A stretch of 64,000 bases of DNA. It comes from Eubacteriales bacterium. GTDB lineage: Bacteria > Bacillota > Clostridia > Lachnospirales > Lachnospiraceae. Both the position numbers and the translations under genes were made by a program. Under the pieces are notes generated by a model. The model was not told the DNA's origin and made no database searches. It saw nothing but the letters and a program-made list of their open reading frames with translations. The DNA lies in contig JAUNHC010000003.1 in NCBI GenBank assembly GCA_030524175.1, positions 155,912 to 219,911 on the forward strand, given 5' to 3'. This document shows positions 41,427 to 51,176 of this stretch, piece by piece. The stretch's first letter is position 1. Each line of letters starts with the position of its first letter.

Positions 41427-42185
41427 CTACATGTCAAGAATGATCTTAACAAACAAAAGGGCAATAACCACCAGGATGATAGGACGGACGATCCTGCTTC
41501 CGTTTTTCATCACCATGCCTGATCCTACATAATGGCCTGCAATGGAAAATACCGCGGCTGCCAGTCCCAATGGGAAAATAATCTTTCCACTGAATAAAAA
41601 AACAACAAGTGCAGCCACATTGGAAGACAAATTGGCAAGCTTCATATTGCCGGACGCTTTCGCCACCTTCATCTTTGCAACACCTGTATACAGGAGAAGG
41701 AGAAAGGTACCTGTCCCCGGCCCGTAAAAACCATCGTAACATCCCACCACCAAGGACGCCAGACCGCACAAGATCCACTGCTTTTTCCTGGAAATTTCCT
41801 GCTCCGCCCCGCTGTCAAGATTCTTCTTTTTCAGCACGTAAAAAGCAACAAGAGGCAGGACCGGAATAAGCATCCATTTCAGCAGCTTATCACTGGCCAT
41901 AAGGGCCAGATTGGCACCTATGTAAGACCCCAGAAGAGCCATGGAAATACAGGGAACTGCTAATCCCCAATCCACAAATCTGTTTTTACATAAACGGGCT
42001 GTGGATATGACCGTGCCTGCAGCAGACGACAGCTTATTGGTGGCAATGGCGTTATGCATAGGCACACCTGCCAACAAATATGCAGGCAGGGAGATCAAGC
42101 CTCCGCCGCCTGCAACTGCATCCACGAAACTCCCCAAAAAGATTAACGGACATACAATTAAAAAAGTCTGTATTGTGAGTTCCAT
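41427..42185 (-). CDS. TauE/SafE (TSUP) family anion permease
   Basis: 252 residues with about eight hydrophobic segments. TSUP signatures: the first repeat FLGSFVDAVAGGGGLISLPA, NKLSSAAGTVISTARL, and the second-repeat copy GCYDGFYGPGTGTFLLLLYT with SGNMKLANLSSNVAALVVFL. Family members move sulfite, sulfoacetate, thiosulfate or related small anions; the substrate here is not readable. RBS GAGGATAAAAGA. It follows aspS on the same strand but a hairpin (42213-42242) lies between them. Confidence 0.88.
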   Translation of the reverse strand: MELTIQTFLIVCPLIFLGSFVDAVAGGGGLISLPAYLLAGVPMHNAIATNKLSSAAGTVISTARLCKNRFVDWGLAVPCISMALLGSYIGANLALMASDKLLKWMLIPVLPLVAFYVLKKKNLDSGAEQEISRKKQWILCGLASLVVGCYDGFYGPGTGTFLLLLYTGVAKMKVAKASGNMKLANLSSNVAALVVFLFSGKIIFPLGLAAAVFSIAGHYVGSGMVMKNGSRIVRPIILVVIALLFVKIILDM

Positions 42186-42212
42186 TCTTTTATCCTCAAA
42201 TTCTCATAAATT

Positions 42213-42242
42213 GCAGCAGTTCAGGCAACTCTGAACTGCTGC
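42213..42242 (-). terminator. Hairpin downstream of aspS
   Basis: GCAGCAGTTCAG (42213-42224) and CTGAACTGCTGC (42231-42242), a perfect 12-bp stem with a 6-nt loop just after aspS. The following minus-strand bases (AATTTATGAG) are only weakly U-rich, so some read-through into the TSUP gene is possible. Confidence 0.6.
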
Positions 42243-42270
42243 CCATTCAACTCATTGAAATTAGCCTGCA

Positions 42271-44079
42271 TTATTCTTCCGGCTGTACTACCTTCTCTTC
42301 AGGCTCCACCTCAAGTCCAAGCTCTTTCAGCTGCACATCACTGACGCGGCTTGGAGATTTTGTCATCAGACAGGAGGCGTCCTTCACCTTAGGGAAGGCA
42401 ATGACGTCGCGGATACTGTCCACCTTAGCCATCAACATCACCAGACGGTCAAGCCCGTAAGCCAATCCTGCATGAGGGGGAACACCGTACTTAAAGGCAT
42501 TCAGAAGGAATCCGAACTGCTCATAAGCAGCTTCTTTTGTGAATCCAAGAGCCTCGAACATCTTTTCCTGGATCTCGTTCTGATGGATTCGTACACTTCC
42601 TCCGCCGATTTCATTTCCATTGAGCACAATGTCATAAGCCTTGGCCCTGACTTTACCAGGATCCGTATCCAAAAGATCAAGATCCTCATCCATCAGCATG
42701 GTGAACGGATGATGCATTGCCGTATAACGGTTCTCTTCCTCATTCCACTCAAGAAGAGGGAATTCCGTCACCCACACAAAACGGTATACATTCTTGTCAA
42801 GAAGCTCCATCTGCTTAGCCAGTTCCACACGCAGTGCACCCAGCACATCATATACAACTTTGTTTTTGTCTGCTGCAAAGAGAAGCAGATCTCCTGGTTC
42901 CCCTTCCATAGCCTTCACCAGTACATCCATCTCTTCCTCAGTCATGAACTTAGCAAAGGATGATTTTCTTGTGCCGTCCTCAGCCACTGCAATATAAGCA
43001 AGTCCTTTAGCACCGTAATCTTTTGCAAAATCCACCAGCTTGTCAATCTTCTTACGGGGCATGGATCCCTGTCCCTTGGCATTGATACCCCGGACACTTC
43101 CGCCGTTCTCCAGTGCACCTGTGAATACACCAAAACCACAGTTCCTCACCAAATCGCTTACATCATGAAGCTCCATCCCGAATCTTAAATCCGGTTTATC
43201 GGACCCAAATCTGTCCATAGCCTCCTGCCATGTGATTCTCTGAATCGGCAGGGGAACCTCCACATCCAGCACTTCCTTAAACAAATATGCAAGAAATCTC
43301 TCATTCACGTCAATGACGTCATCCACATCCACAAAAGAAAGCTCCATGTCAATCTGGGTAAATTCAGGCTGGCGGTCAGCACGCAGGTCCTCGTCACGGA
43401 AGCATCTGGCAATCTGGATATATCTGTCATATCCGGAACACATCAAAAGCTGCTTATATAACTGGGGTGACTGTGGGAGTCCGTAAAATGACCCAGGATG
43501 TACACGGGACGGCACCAGATAATCCCTTGCGCCTTCCGGTGTACTCTTGCCCAGCATGGGTGTCTCAATCTCCAGGAATCCTTCCTGGGCAAAAAACTGT
43601 CTTGTGAGCATGGCAACTCTGCTCTTCAGCATGATATTTCTCTGAAGATCAGGTCTTCTCAAGTCCAAATAACGGTACTTTAAGCGGATTTCATCCTTTG
43701 TTTTGCTGTTCTCTTCAATGGGGAAGGGAGGTACATCGGCCTCAGCAAGAACTCTCAGGGATTTCACCCGAAGCTCGATTTCTCCTGTGGTCAGATTTTC
43801 GTTTACAGCTCCGCCGCGCTTCTCCACTGTTCCGGTAACTGCAATGACAAACTCGCTGCGCAGCTTTCCTGCTCTTTCAAAGCCTTCCTCATCTATACTT
43901 CCGTTTTCAAAAATCAACTGCATGATTCCTGAACGGTCTCTCAAATCCGCAAAAACGATTCCACCTTTATTCCGGGCTTTCTGTACCCAGCCCATCAAAG
44001 TTACTTCACTGCCGGTCATCTCTTTCGTCACTTCTGCACACCGGCATGTTCTGTGCAGTCCCTGCATACTCTCAGCCAT
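42271..44079 (-). CDS. aspS: Aspartyl-tRNA synthetase
   Basis: 602 residues, class II synthetase, full bacterial form. N-terminal OB fold (VTLMGWVQKARNKGGIVFAD), motif 2 region CFRDEDLRADRQPEFTQID, the GAD insertion domain (about 300-420), and motif 3 AYGLDRLVMLMAKVDSIRD. Charges tRNA-Asp, or both tRNA-Asp and tRNA-Asn if no asnS exists. RBS AGAGGAGAGAGAAC. Its start lies 17 bp after hisS; the hisS-aspS pair is common in Firmicutes. No T-box leader was seen. Confidence 0.97.
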   Translation of the reverse strand: MAESMQGLHRTCRCAEVTKEMTGSEVTLMGWVQKARNKGGIVFADLRDRSGIMQLIFENGSIDEEGFERAGKLRSEFVIAVTGTVEKRGGAVNENLTTGEIELRVKSLRVLAEADVPPFPIEENSKTKDEIRLKYRYLDLRRPDLQRNIMLKSRVAMLTRQFFAQEGFLEIETPMLGKSTPEGARDYLVPSRVHPGSFYGLPQSPQLYKQLLMCSGYDRYIQIARCFRDEDLRADRQPEFTQIDMELSFVDVDDVIDVNERFLAYLFKEVLDVEVPLPIQRITWQEAMDRFGSDKPDLRFGMELHDVSDLVRNCGFGVFTGALENGGSVRGINAKGQGSMPRKKIDKLVDFAKDYGAKGLAYIAVAEDGTRKSSFAKFMTEEEMDVLVKAMEGEPGDLLLFAADKNKVVYDVLGALRVELAKQMELLDKNVYRFVWVTEFPLLEWNEEENRYTAMHHPFTMLMDEDLDLLDTDPGKVRAKAYDIVLNGNEIGGGSVRIHQNEIQEKMFEALGFTKEAAYEQFGFLLNAFKYGVPPHAGLAYGLDRLVMLMAKVDSIRDVIAFPKVKDASCLMTKSPSRVSDVQLKELGLEVEPEEKVVQPEE

Positions 44080-44096
44080 GTTCTCTCTCCTCTTCT

Positions 44097-45353
44097 CTAC
44101 ATTCTGTCCCTGAAAAACTCCACAAACTCAGCATAGCCCTCGCTCATCATCTGTTCCTTCTGGAATTTCTTATTTTTCTTCATGATGGAAATATTCACCT
44201 GGGTCCCGGCATCTCTCTCCTCCTGGGCCTGCTTAAGGATCGTGAGAAGCTTGTCCGCCGGCATATTCTTCTCAATGAGATATGCTTTCTTTCCATTTCT
44301 TGTGGGCACTTCATATCCCCGTTCCAGCAGCAGCATAACAATTCTCTCAAATCCAATGGAAAAACCACAGGCACATGTATCATTTCCTGTAAATTTTCCT
44401 ATCATCTCATCATAGCGTCCGCCGCCGCCAACACTTCCGCCGAACTCATCCATAGCGATCTCAAAAATAGGTCCTGTGTAATAAGACATTCCCCTTACAA
44501 GGGTAGGGTCGAATTCAATCTTAAACTCTGCTGTCTTCACAGAATCCACAGTGGAAATGATGGTCTCCAGATCATCTGCAACCTTAGGATCAAGGGAATC
44601 CTTCAATATCTCCTTACAGCGGCGCACCCCTTCAATGTCTGAGGTGATGGTCCTGAACAGTCCAAGATAAGTATCAATGCTCTCCTTGGCAAAACCTTCC
44701 TTCTCCAGCTCTTCTGCAACGCCGTCGAGACCAATTTTATCCATTTTGTCAAGTATGATAAATACTGTGTCAAAGCTTTCTGCAGGAAATCCGCTGTGCT
44801 GTGCCATTGCCTTAAGCACTTTTCTGTCATTAATACGGATGGTGAAATTATGGAAGTCAAGCTTGCCCAGCAAAGTTGTTGTGGCAAGCACCAGTTCGAT
44901 CTCTGCCAGGTACGTGGGCTCTCCCAAAATATCAATATCACACTGCATGAACTGACGGAAGCGCCCTCTCTGGGGACGGTCTGCCCTCCACACATTTCCC
45001 ATCTGCAAAGCCTTAAAAGGTGCAGGAAGCTCATTGGCATTATTGGAATAATACCTGGAAAGGGGAACTGTCAAATCGTAACGCAGCCCGGAATCAACTA
45101 AATCTGCCTCCTCCCTGGCTGTCTCAAGCTTCAGTTTTTCACCGCGCTTAAGGATTTTAAAAATCAGTTTCTCATTTTCCCCACCCTGCTTGCTGCAGAG
45201 ATTCTCAATATGCTCCACACAGGGAGTTTCAATAGAAGAAAATCCGAACGTGCCGTAGGTTTCCCGGATCATATTCATCACATAATTTCGGATTTCCATC
45301 TCCTTTGGTAAAATGTCCTTCATGCCGGTTACCGGCTTCTTCTTTAATGCCAT
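44097..45353 (-). CDS. hisS: Histidyl-tRNA synthetase
   Basis: 418 residues, class II synthetase. Opening GMKDILPKEMEIRNYVMN, motif 2 region GNVWRADRPQRGRFRQFMQC, the histidine-binding block VRGMSYYTGPIFEIA, motif 3 CACGFSIGFERIVMLLLE and a C-terminal anticodon domain. RBS AGGAGGATGAC. Located between the HD-GYP gene and aspS, all on one strand with short gaps. Confidence 0.97.
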   Translation of the reverse strand: MALKKKPVTGMKDILPKEMEIRNYVMNMIRETYGTFGFSSIETPCVEHIENLCSKQGGENEKLIFKILKRGEKLKLETAREEADLVDSGLRYDLTVPLSRYYSNNANELPAPFKALQMGNVWRADRPQRGRFRQFMQCDIDILGEPTYLAEIELVLATTTLLGKLDFHNFTIRINDRKVLKAMAQHSGFPAESFDTVFIILDKMDKIGLDGVAEELEKEGFAKESIDTYLGLFRTITSDIEGVRRCKEILKDSLDPKVADDLETIISTVDSVKTAEFKIEFDPTLVRGMSYYTGPIFEIAMDEFGGSVGGGGRYDEMIGKFTGNDTCACGFSIGFERIVMLLLERGYEVPTRNGKKAYLIEKNMPADKLLTILKQAQEERDAGTQVNISIMKKNKKFQKEQMMSEGYAEFVEFFRDRM

Positions 45354-45364
45354 GTCATCCTCCT

Positions 45365-45925
45365 TTATTTATGCACCACTCTTTGAAATGCAAGAAATAC
45401 TTCCATATCAAAGTTCTTTACTTCCTCTATCATTAGCTCCATCACTGAATCCATGTCAAAGGCCTTCCTGTACGGGCGGTCTGAGCTTAAGGCGGCGAAC
45501 ACGTCACACACTCTCAGAATTCTTGCTCCCACAGGTATCTCGTCTCCTGATTTGTTGGATGGGTATCCGCTGCCGTCATAATTCTCGTGATGGTAAAGAA
45601 TACTGTCCAGAACAAAATCTGAATACCCCTGGTCCTTCAATTCTTCATATCCAAGCTTGGAGTGCATACGGACATATTTCAATTCTTCAATCACCAGCGG
45701 GTCGTTCTCCTGCCCGTTGATGTAGCCTGTGAGCTTCAGCTTGCCTATGTCATGAAGCATGCCGGCAATGGCAAGCTCATAGCATTTCTCCTTCGGCAGC
45801 CCCAGCTCTTCTGCAACAGCATAGGCCAGATTGCTCACAACCATTCCATGATTCAGTTCCGAGGATAAATCAAATTCCAGAATCCGTTCTTGTGTATTTG
45901 AAGTTATCTTTCGTTCTGTACTCAA
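45365..45925 (-). CDS. Small HD-GYP domain protein
   Basis: 186 residues starting at TTG, with GGAGGTATACTC directly upstream. The HD site is LNHGMVVSNLA and GMLHDIGKLKLTGYING; the GYP signature is YHHENYDGSGYPSNKSGDEI, followed by RILRVCDVFAALSSDRPYR. HD-GYP proteins hydrolyse cyclic di-GMP or related dinucleotides, but here there is no receiver or sensor domain. The activity may be regulated by expression or a partner. It sits 17 bp after hemZ and 11 bp before hisS, so it is probably in one transcript. Confidence 0.85.
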   Translation of the reverse strand: MSTERKITSNTQERILEFDLSSELNHGMVVSNLAYAVAEELGLPKEKCYELAIAGMLHDIGKLKLTGYINGQENDPLVIEELKYVRMHSKLGYEELKDQGYSDFVLDSILYHHENYDGSGYPSNKSGDEIPVGARILRVCDVFAALSSDRPYRKAFDMDSVMELMIEEVKNFDMEVFLAFQRVVHK

Positions 45926-45942
45926 GAGTATACCTCCGTCTG

Positions 45943-47439
45943 CTATAGCCAGGTGGCGATTCCTGTCCGCTTTCTCTCTATCATCTCATCAATCCTGGTG
46001 ATATAGTTCGTGACGTCCTTTACATTCTCCACCCGTTCTATCCGTCTTCCCTGGTCAAAGACCAGTTTTGAGGAACCTCCTGCCCCCAGGGCAATGATAG
46101 GCTGTTTTTCCTCCATAATCAGTATATTGTAAATCCCTGCTTTGTCAACCTTTGCATAGCCAACATTTTCAAAATTACCCTTCATATTCTTCTGTCTGTA
46201 CAGATAATAAGGGCCCATTTCCATTTCATAGGCTGCTCTCATGGTCATATCCATGATTTCCTGATTGTTTTCAAAGGTCATTTCCTGGTATTTGTCCTTA
46301 AACATATTGAGCCTGGCCGCACGTTTTACCGCCAGGGAATGAATGGTCAGACTGTCCGGTCCAAGTGCCTTCACCTGCTCCAATGTGTTTTTTACCATAG
46401 AAATGTCCTCGCCGGGAAGTCCCACGATCAAATCCATGTTAATATTGTTATACCCAAGTTGTCTCGCCAACAGAAAAGCTTCTTCTGTCTGTTTCACTGT
46501 ATGGCGTCTTCCTATGATATCCAATGTCTCCTGATTCATTGTCTGGGGATTTACTGAAATCCTTGTGACAGGAAACGCTCTCACAGCCTCCAGCTTCTCC
46601 CTTGTGATACTGTCAGGGCGCCCGGCTTCAATTGTAAATTCACAAAGTCCGTCAAAGGTGAAGGACTCCCCTAAAGCGTCAAGCAGCCTGCGTATCTGAT
46701 AGGGCTGGAGAGTTGTGGGGGTACCGCCCCCGATATAAATGGTGTCCAGTTTTCTGCCTTTCATCATCAGTGAAACTTCTTTTATTTCCCGGCAGAGTGC
46801 ATCCAGATATTCATCTACTCTTTTCTCCCACTGCTTCAGTGGATATGAGCTGAAGGAGCAGTACAGACAGATGCTGGGACAAAAGGGGATCCCCACATAG
46901 AGGCTGTAACCATTCTCATAATCAATCTCCTTAAGAATTTCCCTCTCCCGGTTGGCAATGGTAATTGCCAAAGCAGTCTTCTGGGGACTTACCAGATAAC
47001 GCTCCCTCATTTCCTTTGCAGCTTCCGTATTTTTCATTCCGGCTTCTATCATGCCCATTGCCAGCTTGGCAGGCCTTATCCCTGTCAGATTTCCCCAGGG
47101 AAGCGTCCTGCCGCTTAATTTCTCCAGAAGCTTGTACAAAGAATATTTCAGTACGTCCTTGTTCTGCTTTCGCAGGCTGAAAGAAATAAGGGCATCCGTT
47201 TCATTATCCCGGGACTGCCCTTTTATCATTTCCGCACTGGTGACACCTGTATGTTCTTCACTTTCATAATGGATGAGAAAACTGTCAGCCTGCCGTTCCA
47301 CACAGAAACGGAGGTCATACTCCCCTTCCAAACCTTCAGTAGAAGTATGTATCTCCGCTTCCGGGTAAAATGCTTTAATCAATTCATACACATCATGTTC
47401 AAATTCTCTGTCCGAAAACAGAATTCCAATCTTATACAA
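45943..47439 (-). CDS. hemZ: HemZ-type oxygen-independent coproporphyrinogen III oxidase-like radical SAM protein
   Basis: 498 residues if started at TTG 47439 (YKIGILFSDREFEHD), with AAAGAGGT 9 nt upstream; ATG 47460 is the alternative. The start overlaps the MBL gene end. The N-terminal region of about 150 residues is typical of clostridial HemZ (GNLTGIRPAKLAMGMIEAG). Radical SAM Cys motif is CPSICLYCSF (CxxxCxxC), then IYIGGGTPTTL, NPQTMNQETLDIIGRRH and NMDLIVGLPGEDI. Related enzymes convert coproporphyrinogen III anaerobically or deliver heme. With no other heme genes nearby the exact role is uncertain. Confidence 0.88.
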   Translation of the reverse strand: MYKIGILFSDREFEHDVYELIKAFYPEAEIHTSTEGLEGEYDLRFCVERQADSFLIHYESEEHTGVTSAEMIKGQSRDNETDALISFSLRKQNKDVLKYSLYKLLEKLSGRTLPWGNLTGIRPAKLAMGMIEAGMKNTEAAKEMRERYLVSPQKTALAITIANREREILKEIDYENGYSLYVGIPFCPSICLYCSFSSYPLKQWEKRVDEYLDALCREIKEVSLMMKGRKLDTIYIGGGTPTTLQPYQIRRLLDALGESFTFDGLCEFTIEAGRPDSITREKLEAVRAFPVTRISVNPQTMNQETLDIIGRRHTVKQTEEAFLLARQLGYNNINMDLIVGLPGEDISMVKNTLEQVKALGPDSLTIHSLAVKRAARLNMFKDKYQEMTFENNQEIMDMTMRAAYEMEMGPYYLYRQKNMKGNFENVGYAKVDKAGIYNILIMEEKQPIIALGAGGSSKLVFDQGRRIERVENVKDVTNYITRIDEMIERKRTGIATWL

Positions 47440-48061
47440 ATGGATTATACCTCTTTTCATAGCCGATCGTAGTGGATGCATCATGTCCCGGGAACACCTC
47501 AGTCTCCTCAGGCAATGACTCCAACAGCCTGTGAAGGCTCCTCACGATCTCCGCTGTACTTCCCCCGGGAAAATCTGTCCTGCCTACAGAACCGTAAAAC
47601 AAGGTATCTCCGCTGAACAATACTCCTTCGTCTTTGATATAATAGCAGCAGCTTCCCTTGGTATGTCCGGGCGTATGGATCATCTGTATGGAAAATCCGG
47701 CAGCCTCAAACACCTGGAGATCATCCAGAAGCTCATCCGGTTTCACCGAAGCAGACTGCCCGCAAAAAGCAGACATATTTACAGACGGGTCTGACAGCAT
47801 CTCCTGTTCCTGCCTGCATGCGTATACGGGAATGCCATATTTCTCTTTCACTGCTTCCACTGCAAGGATATGGTCGTAATGCCCGTGGGTTAGAAGGATT
47901 CCCACCGGATTTGCATCCATCTGGGAGATTTTCAAGAAAATCTTCTCTGGCGCATCTGCCGGATCTACAATAAGCAGTTCCTTTGTCTCACTATTTTTAA
48001 TAAGGTAACAGTTTGTATAAACTGTACCAAGTATACATTTCTGTAAATCTAGTTTACCCAT
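47432..48061 (-). CDS. MBL-fold hydrolase, glyoxalase II-like
   Basis: 209 residues from ATG 48061 (MGKLDLQKCILGTVYTNCYL), with GAGGAAAGG upstream. Metal motif LTHGHYDHILAVEAV (HxHxDH), then HTPGHTKGSCCYYI, LFSGDTLFYGSVGRTDFPGG and the final VFPGHDASTTIGYE. This set is typical of the YcbL/GloB-like small hydrolases acting on thioesters such as glutathione or bacillithiol conjugates. The substrate is unknown. Located between rel and hemZ, the common clostridial order rel-MBL-hemZ-hisS-aspS. Confidence 0.88.
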   Translation of the reverse strand: MGKLDLQKCILGTVYTNCYLIKNSETKELLIVDPADAPEKIFLKISQMDANPVGILLTHGHYDHILAVEAVKEKYGIPVYACRQEQEMLSDPSVNMSAFCGQSASVKPDELLDDLQVFEAAGFSIQMIHTPGHTKGSCCYYIKDEGVLFSGDTLFYGSVGRTDFPGGSTAEIVRSLHRLLESLPEETEVFPGHDASTTIGYEKRYNPFV

Positions 48062-48132
48062 TTTTATCCTTTCCTCTGCAAGCCGTTTCAATACCTTTTA
48101 TAATGCCTTCCTGAAGGCGGAAGACCGCCGGC

Positions 48133-50463
48133 TTACCCTGTGGTACGTTCCACATCGATGACACTGTCCACCTGGCGGATTTTTTCAATAAGGGAATTTA
48201 ATTCCTCTTTGCTCCTCACCTCAAAACTCATGGATATGGTGGCCTTCTCCTGCTTATTGGTACGGCTGTTAATACTGCGCACGTCAATCTTACGCTCTGT
48301 AAACAGCTTGGATAAATCAACCAAAAGCCCTGTACGGTTATTGGCATACACATGGATTTCCGCCATGTATTTCTCTGCCACCTTTGTATCCGGCTCCTGC
48401 CATTCCGCCTCGATCAGGCGGTTTCTGTCAATTTCAGACATATTCAGGACGTTGACACAATCGGTCCGGTGAATGGTGATTCCCCTGCCCCTGGTGACAA
48501 ATCCAAGGATCTCATCCCCTGGAATGGGGTTGCAGCACTTGGAGAAACGTACTGCCACATCATGGATCCCTTTCACAACAATGCCGCTCCTGCTTTTTGC
48601 AATGTGCAGCTTCTCAGGGGATTCCGATGCAGCTTCCAGCACCTGCTCATCAGTAAGGGATTTCTTATTCTCCTTGTCATAAGCCTCCACAAGCTTATTG
48701 AAAACCTGCCCCTCCTTCAAGCCGCCATGGCCGATAGCAGCGAGAACGGATTCCCAGTCCCTGAAACCGTATTTGTGCATCACTGCTTCCAGATACTGGG
48801 GCTTGTTGTAGGTGCTTATCTTTAATCCTTTGGCTTTGGCATACTGGGCCAGCATATCCTTGCCTTTTAATATGTTGTCTTCTTTTAATTCTTTTTTAAA
48901 CCACTGGTTTATTTTATTCTTGGCTTGTGTACTCTTGACAAGCTTCAGCCAGTCCCTGCTGGGCCCCTGTGAATTCTGGGAGGTTATGATCTCAATCCTG
49001 TCCCCGTTTTTAATCTGATATTCGATAGGAACTAATTTACCGTTCACTCTTGCCCCCACCATCTTGTTTCCTACGGCGCTGTGGACGCTGTAGGCAAAGT
49101 CTATGGGTGTGGAGCCGTTGGGAAGTGTTTTTACATCACCCTGGGGGGTAAAGCAGTACACACTGTCTGCAAACAGATCAAGGTCATTTTTAAGAAGGCT
49201 CATGAATTCCTTGTTGTCGGACATGTCACGCTGCCATTCCAAAATCTGACGCAGCCAGTTAAGCTTTTCCTCTTCGCTCTTTCCTCCGGATTTCTTGCCG
49301 TCAGAGGATTCTTTATACTTCCAGTGAGCTGCAATACCATACTCTGCTGTCTTATGCATCTCAAAGGTTCTTATCTGAATTTCAAAGGGCTGGCCGTTAG
49401 GCCCGATAAGAGTTGTATGGAGTGATTGATACATATTAGGCTTAGGCATTGCAATGTAATCTTTGAACCTTCCCGGAATGGGCTTATACATCTCATGGAT
49501 CACGCCAAGAGCTGCATAACAGTCTTTGACTGTATCCACCAGGATACGCACTGCAAACAAGTCGTAAATCTGGTCGATGGTCTTATCATGATTGACCATC
49601 TTCTTATATATACTGAAGAAGTGCTTGATGCGTCCGTCCACCTGAGCCTTGATATTGGCGTCATCCATGTGCTTCTTCACCTGTTTCACAATAGCGCCCA
49701 CAAACTCTTCCCGGACACTCTTACGAAGGGCAACTTTCTCTACCAGGTCATAATAGACATCCGGCTTTAAATATTTCAGGGACAGATCGTCCAGCTCTAC
49801 TTTGATTTTTGAGATACCGAGACGCATGGCAATGGGCGCATAAATGTCCATTGTCTCCCTTGCTTTCTCCTGCTGCTTCTCCGGCTTCATATACTGCAGG
49901 GTCCGCATATTGTGGAGACGGTCGGCAAGTTTTATCAATATTACTCTGATATCCTTGGCCATTGCAAGAAACATCTTACGAAGATTCTCAGCCTGGACCT
50001 CCACCTTATCTGCGGAATAATTCAACTGTCCAAGTTTGGTGACACCGTCTACCAGAAGCGCTACCTCAGACCCAAACTCCTTCTCTACTTCCTCGTAGGT
50101 CATCCAGGTATCTTCCACTGCATCATGGAGTAAGCCGGCAACGATCGTCTCCTTATCAAGCTCCAGGTCTGCAAGTATGATCGCCACACACAGAGGATGA
50201 ATGATATACGGCTCACCTGACTTACGCTTCTGGTCCTTGTGTGCCTCTCTGGCAACCTCATACGCTTTCTGTATCATAGATATATCCGCGGACGGATGAT
50301 ATTTCTGCACACTTGCAATCAGCTCCTGATATAATTCTTCAGGGCTGGTAAAATCATGCATGGCCTTCACTGCTGCGTCCGCCCGCTTCACGGACTCCAG
50401 TTTCTCTTTATCTACCTGCATGGCGCCTTTATCTTTTTCTGCGCTTTTATTCATCTCTGCCAT
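48133..50463 (-). CDS. rel: Bifunctional (p)ppGpp synthetase/hydrolase Rel
   Basis: 776 residues from the ATG after GCAGGTGG. Long RSH enzyme of the stringent response. HD hydrolase domain is intact (YIIHPLCVAIILADLELD, LLHDAVEDTWMTYEEVEKEF); synthetase domain has RIKHFFSIYKKMVNHDKTID and YDLFAVRILVDTV. TGS domain (FTPQGDVKTLPNGSTPIDFA), a Cys-containing CC/ZFD region (RFSKCCNPIPGDEILGFVTR) and a C-terminal ACT domain (IHVYANNRTGLLVDLSKLFT) follow. It lies downstream of apt, a frequent Firmicute arrangement. Confidence 0.96.
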   Translation of the reverse strand: MAEMNKSAEKDKGAMQVDKEKLESVKRADAAVKAMHDFTSPEELYQELIASVQKYHPSADISMIQKAYEVAREAHKDQKRKSGEPYIIHPLCVAIILADLELDKETIVAGLLHDAVEDTWMTYEEVEKEFGSEVALLVDGVTKLGQLNYSADKVEVQAENLRKMFLAMAKDIRVILIKLADRLHNMRTLQYMKPEKQQEKARETMDIYAPIAMRLGISKIKVELDDLSLKYLKPDVYYDLVEKVALRKSVREEFVGAIVKQVKKHMDDANIKAQVDGRIKHFFSIYKKMVNHDKTIDQIYDLFAVRILVDTVKDCYAALGVIHEMYKPIPGRFKDYIAMPKPNMYQSLHTTLIGPNGQPFEIQIRTFEMHKTAEYGIAAHWKYKESSDGKKSGGKSEEEKLNWLRQILEWQRDMSDNKEFMSLLKNDLDLFADSVYCFTPQGDVKTLPNGSTPIDFAYSVHSAVGNKMVGARVNGKLVPIEYQIKNGDRIEIITSQNSQGPSRDWLKLVKSTQAKNKINQWFKKELKEDNILKGKDMLAQYAKAKGLKISTYNKPQYLEAVMHKYGFRDWESVLAAIGHGGLKEGQVFNKLVEAYDKENKKSLTDEQVLEAASESPEKLHIAKSRSGIVVKGIHDVAVRFSKCCNPIPGDEILGFVTRGRGITIHRTDCVNVLNMSEIDRNRLIEAEWQEPDTKVAEKYMAEIHVYANNRTGLLVDLSKLFTERKIDVRSINSRTNKQEKATISMSFEVRSKEELNSLIEKIRQVDSVIDVERTTG

Positions 50464-50513
50464 CAATTCCACCTGCCTGTTGCACGATTTTGAACTACAC
50501 TCAATTATAAAGA

Positions 50514-51038
50514 CTATTTCCCTTCATAGCAGATAACAGATTCAACGTTATAGCCGTTCAGCCTTTCTCTGCCTTTAAGACCTGCAAGCTCCATCAAAAA
50601 CACAATCTTGACAACTTCTCCGCCCAGCTCCTCTATAAGCTTGACCGCCGCCTCCACAGTTCCTCCTGTGGCAATGAGATCGTCAATGATCACCACTTTC
50701 TGTCCCGGCCTGATGGCATCCTTATGCATTTCAATAGACGCGCTGCCATATTCCAGGTCGTAGCTTCTTGATACCGTCTCGCAGGGAAGCTTACCTTTTT
50801 TGCGAACCGGCACAAAAGGTTTATGAAGGTTATATGCAATGGGTACACCGAAAATAAATCCTCTGGACTCAGTACCGACGATCACATCAACATCTACATC
50901 TTTCAAACAGTCCTGCATGGAGTCAATAGCCAATTTTAATCCGTCCGCATCCTGCAAAATACTGGTCACATCACGGAAAATAATTCCCGGCTCCGGAAAA
51001 TCAGGGATACTTCTAACGTATTCTTCAATTTTTTTCAT
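50514..51038 (-). CDS. apt: Adenine phosphoribosyltransferase
   Basis: 174 residues from ATG 51038 (MKKIEEYVRSIPDFPEPGI), with GGAGGAGTGGAAC upstream. Salvages adenine to AMP using PRPP. The PRPP-binding loop is VVIIDDLIATGGTVEAAVKL, and GTESRGFIFGVPIAY is the purine-binding flank. It has normal family length. It lies between recJ and rel, a common clostridial order. Confidence 0.96.
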   Translation of the reverse strand: MKKIEEYVRSIPDFPEPGIIFRDVTSILQDADGLKLAIDSMQDCLKDVDVDVIVGTESRGFIFGVPIAYNLHKPFVPVRKKGKLPCETVSRSYDLEYGSASIEMHKDAIRPGQKVVIIDDLIATGGTVEAAVKLIEELGGEVVKIVFLMELAGLKGRERLNGYNVESVICYEGK

Positions 51039-51176
51039 GTTCCACTCCTCCAACTGTTTTATAAATATCCTTTAGTATATCACTTTTTCCGGCCGGAATC
51101 AATGCAAAACCCGACAGGAGTCGCATAAATACGGCATGTTACGCCATTGTGAGGAAAAACAACAGCCTATTTATGC

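Noticed and set aside
51123-51176. Inverted repeat GCATAAATA / TATTTATGC between apt and recJ
   Set aside because: The arms are short, AT-rich and 36 nt apart with no U-run; not convincing as a terminator or operator.
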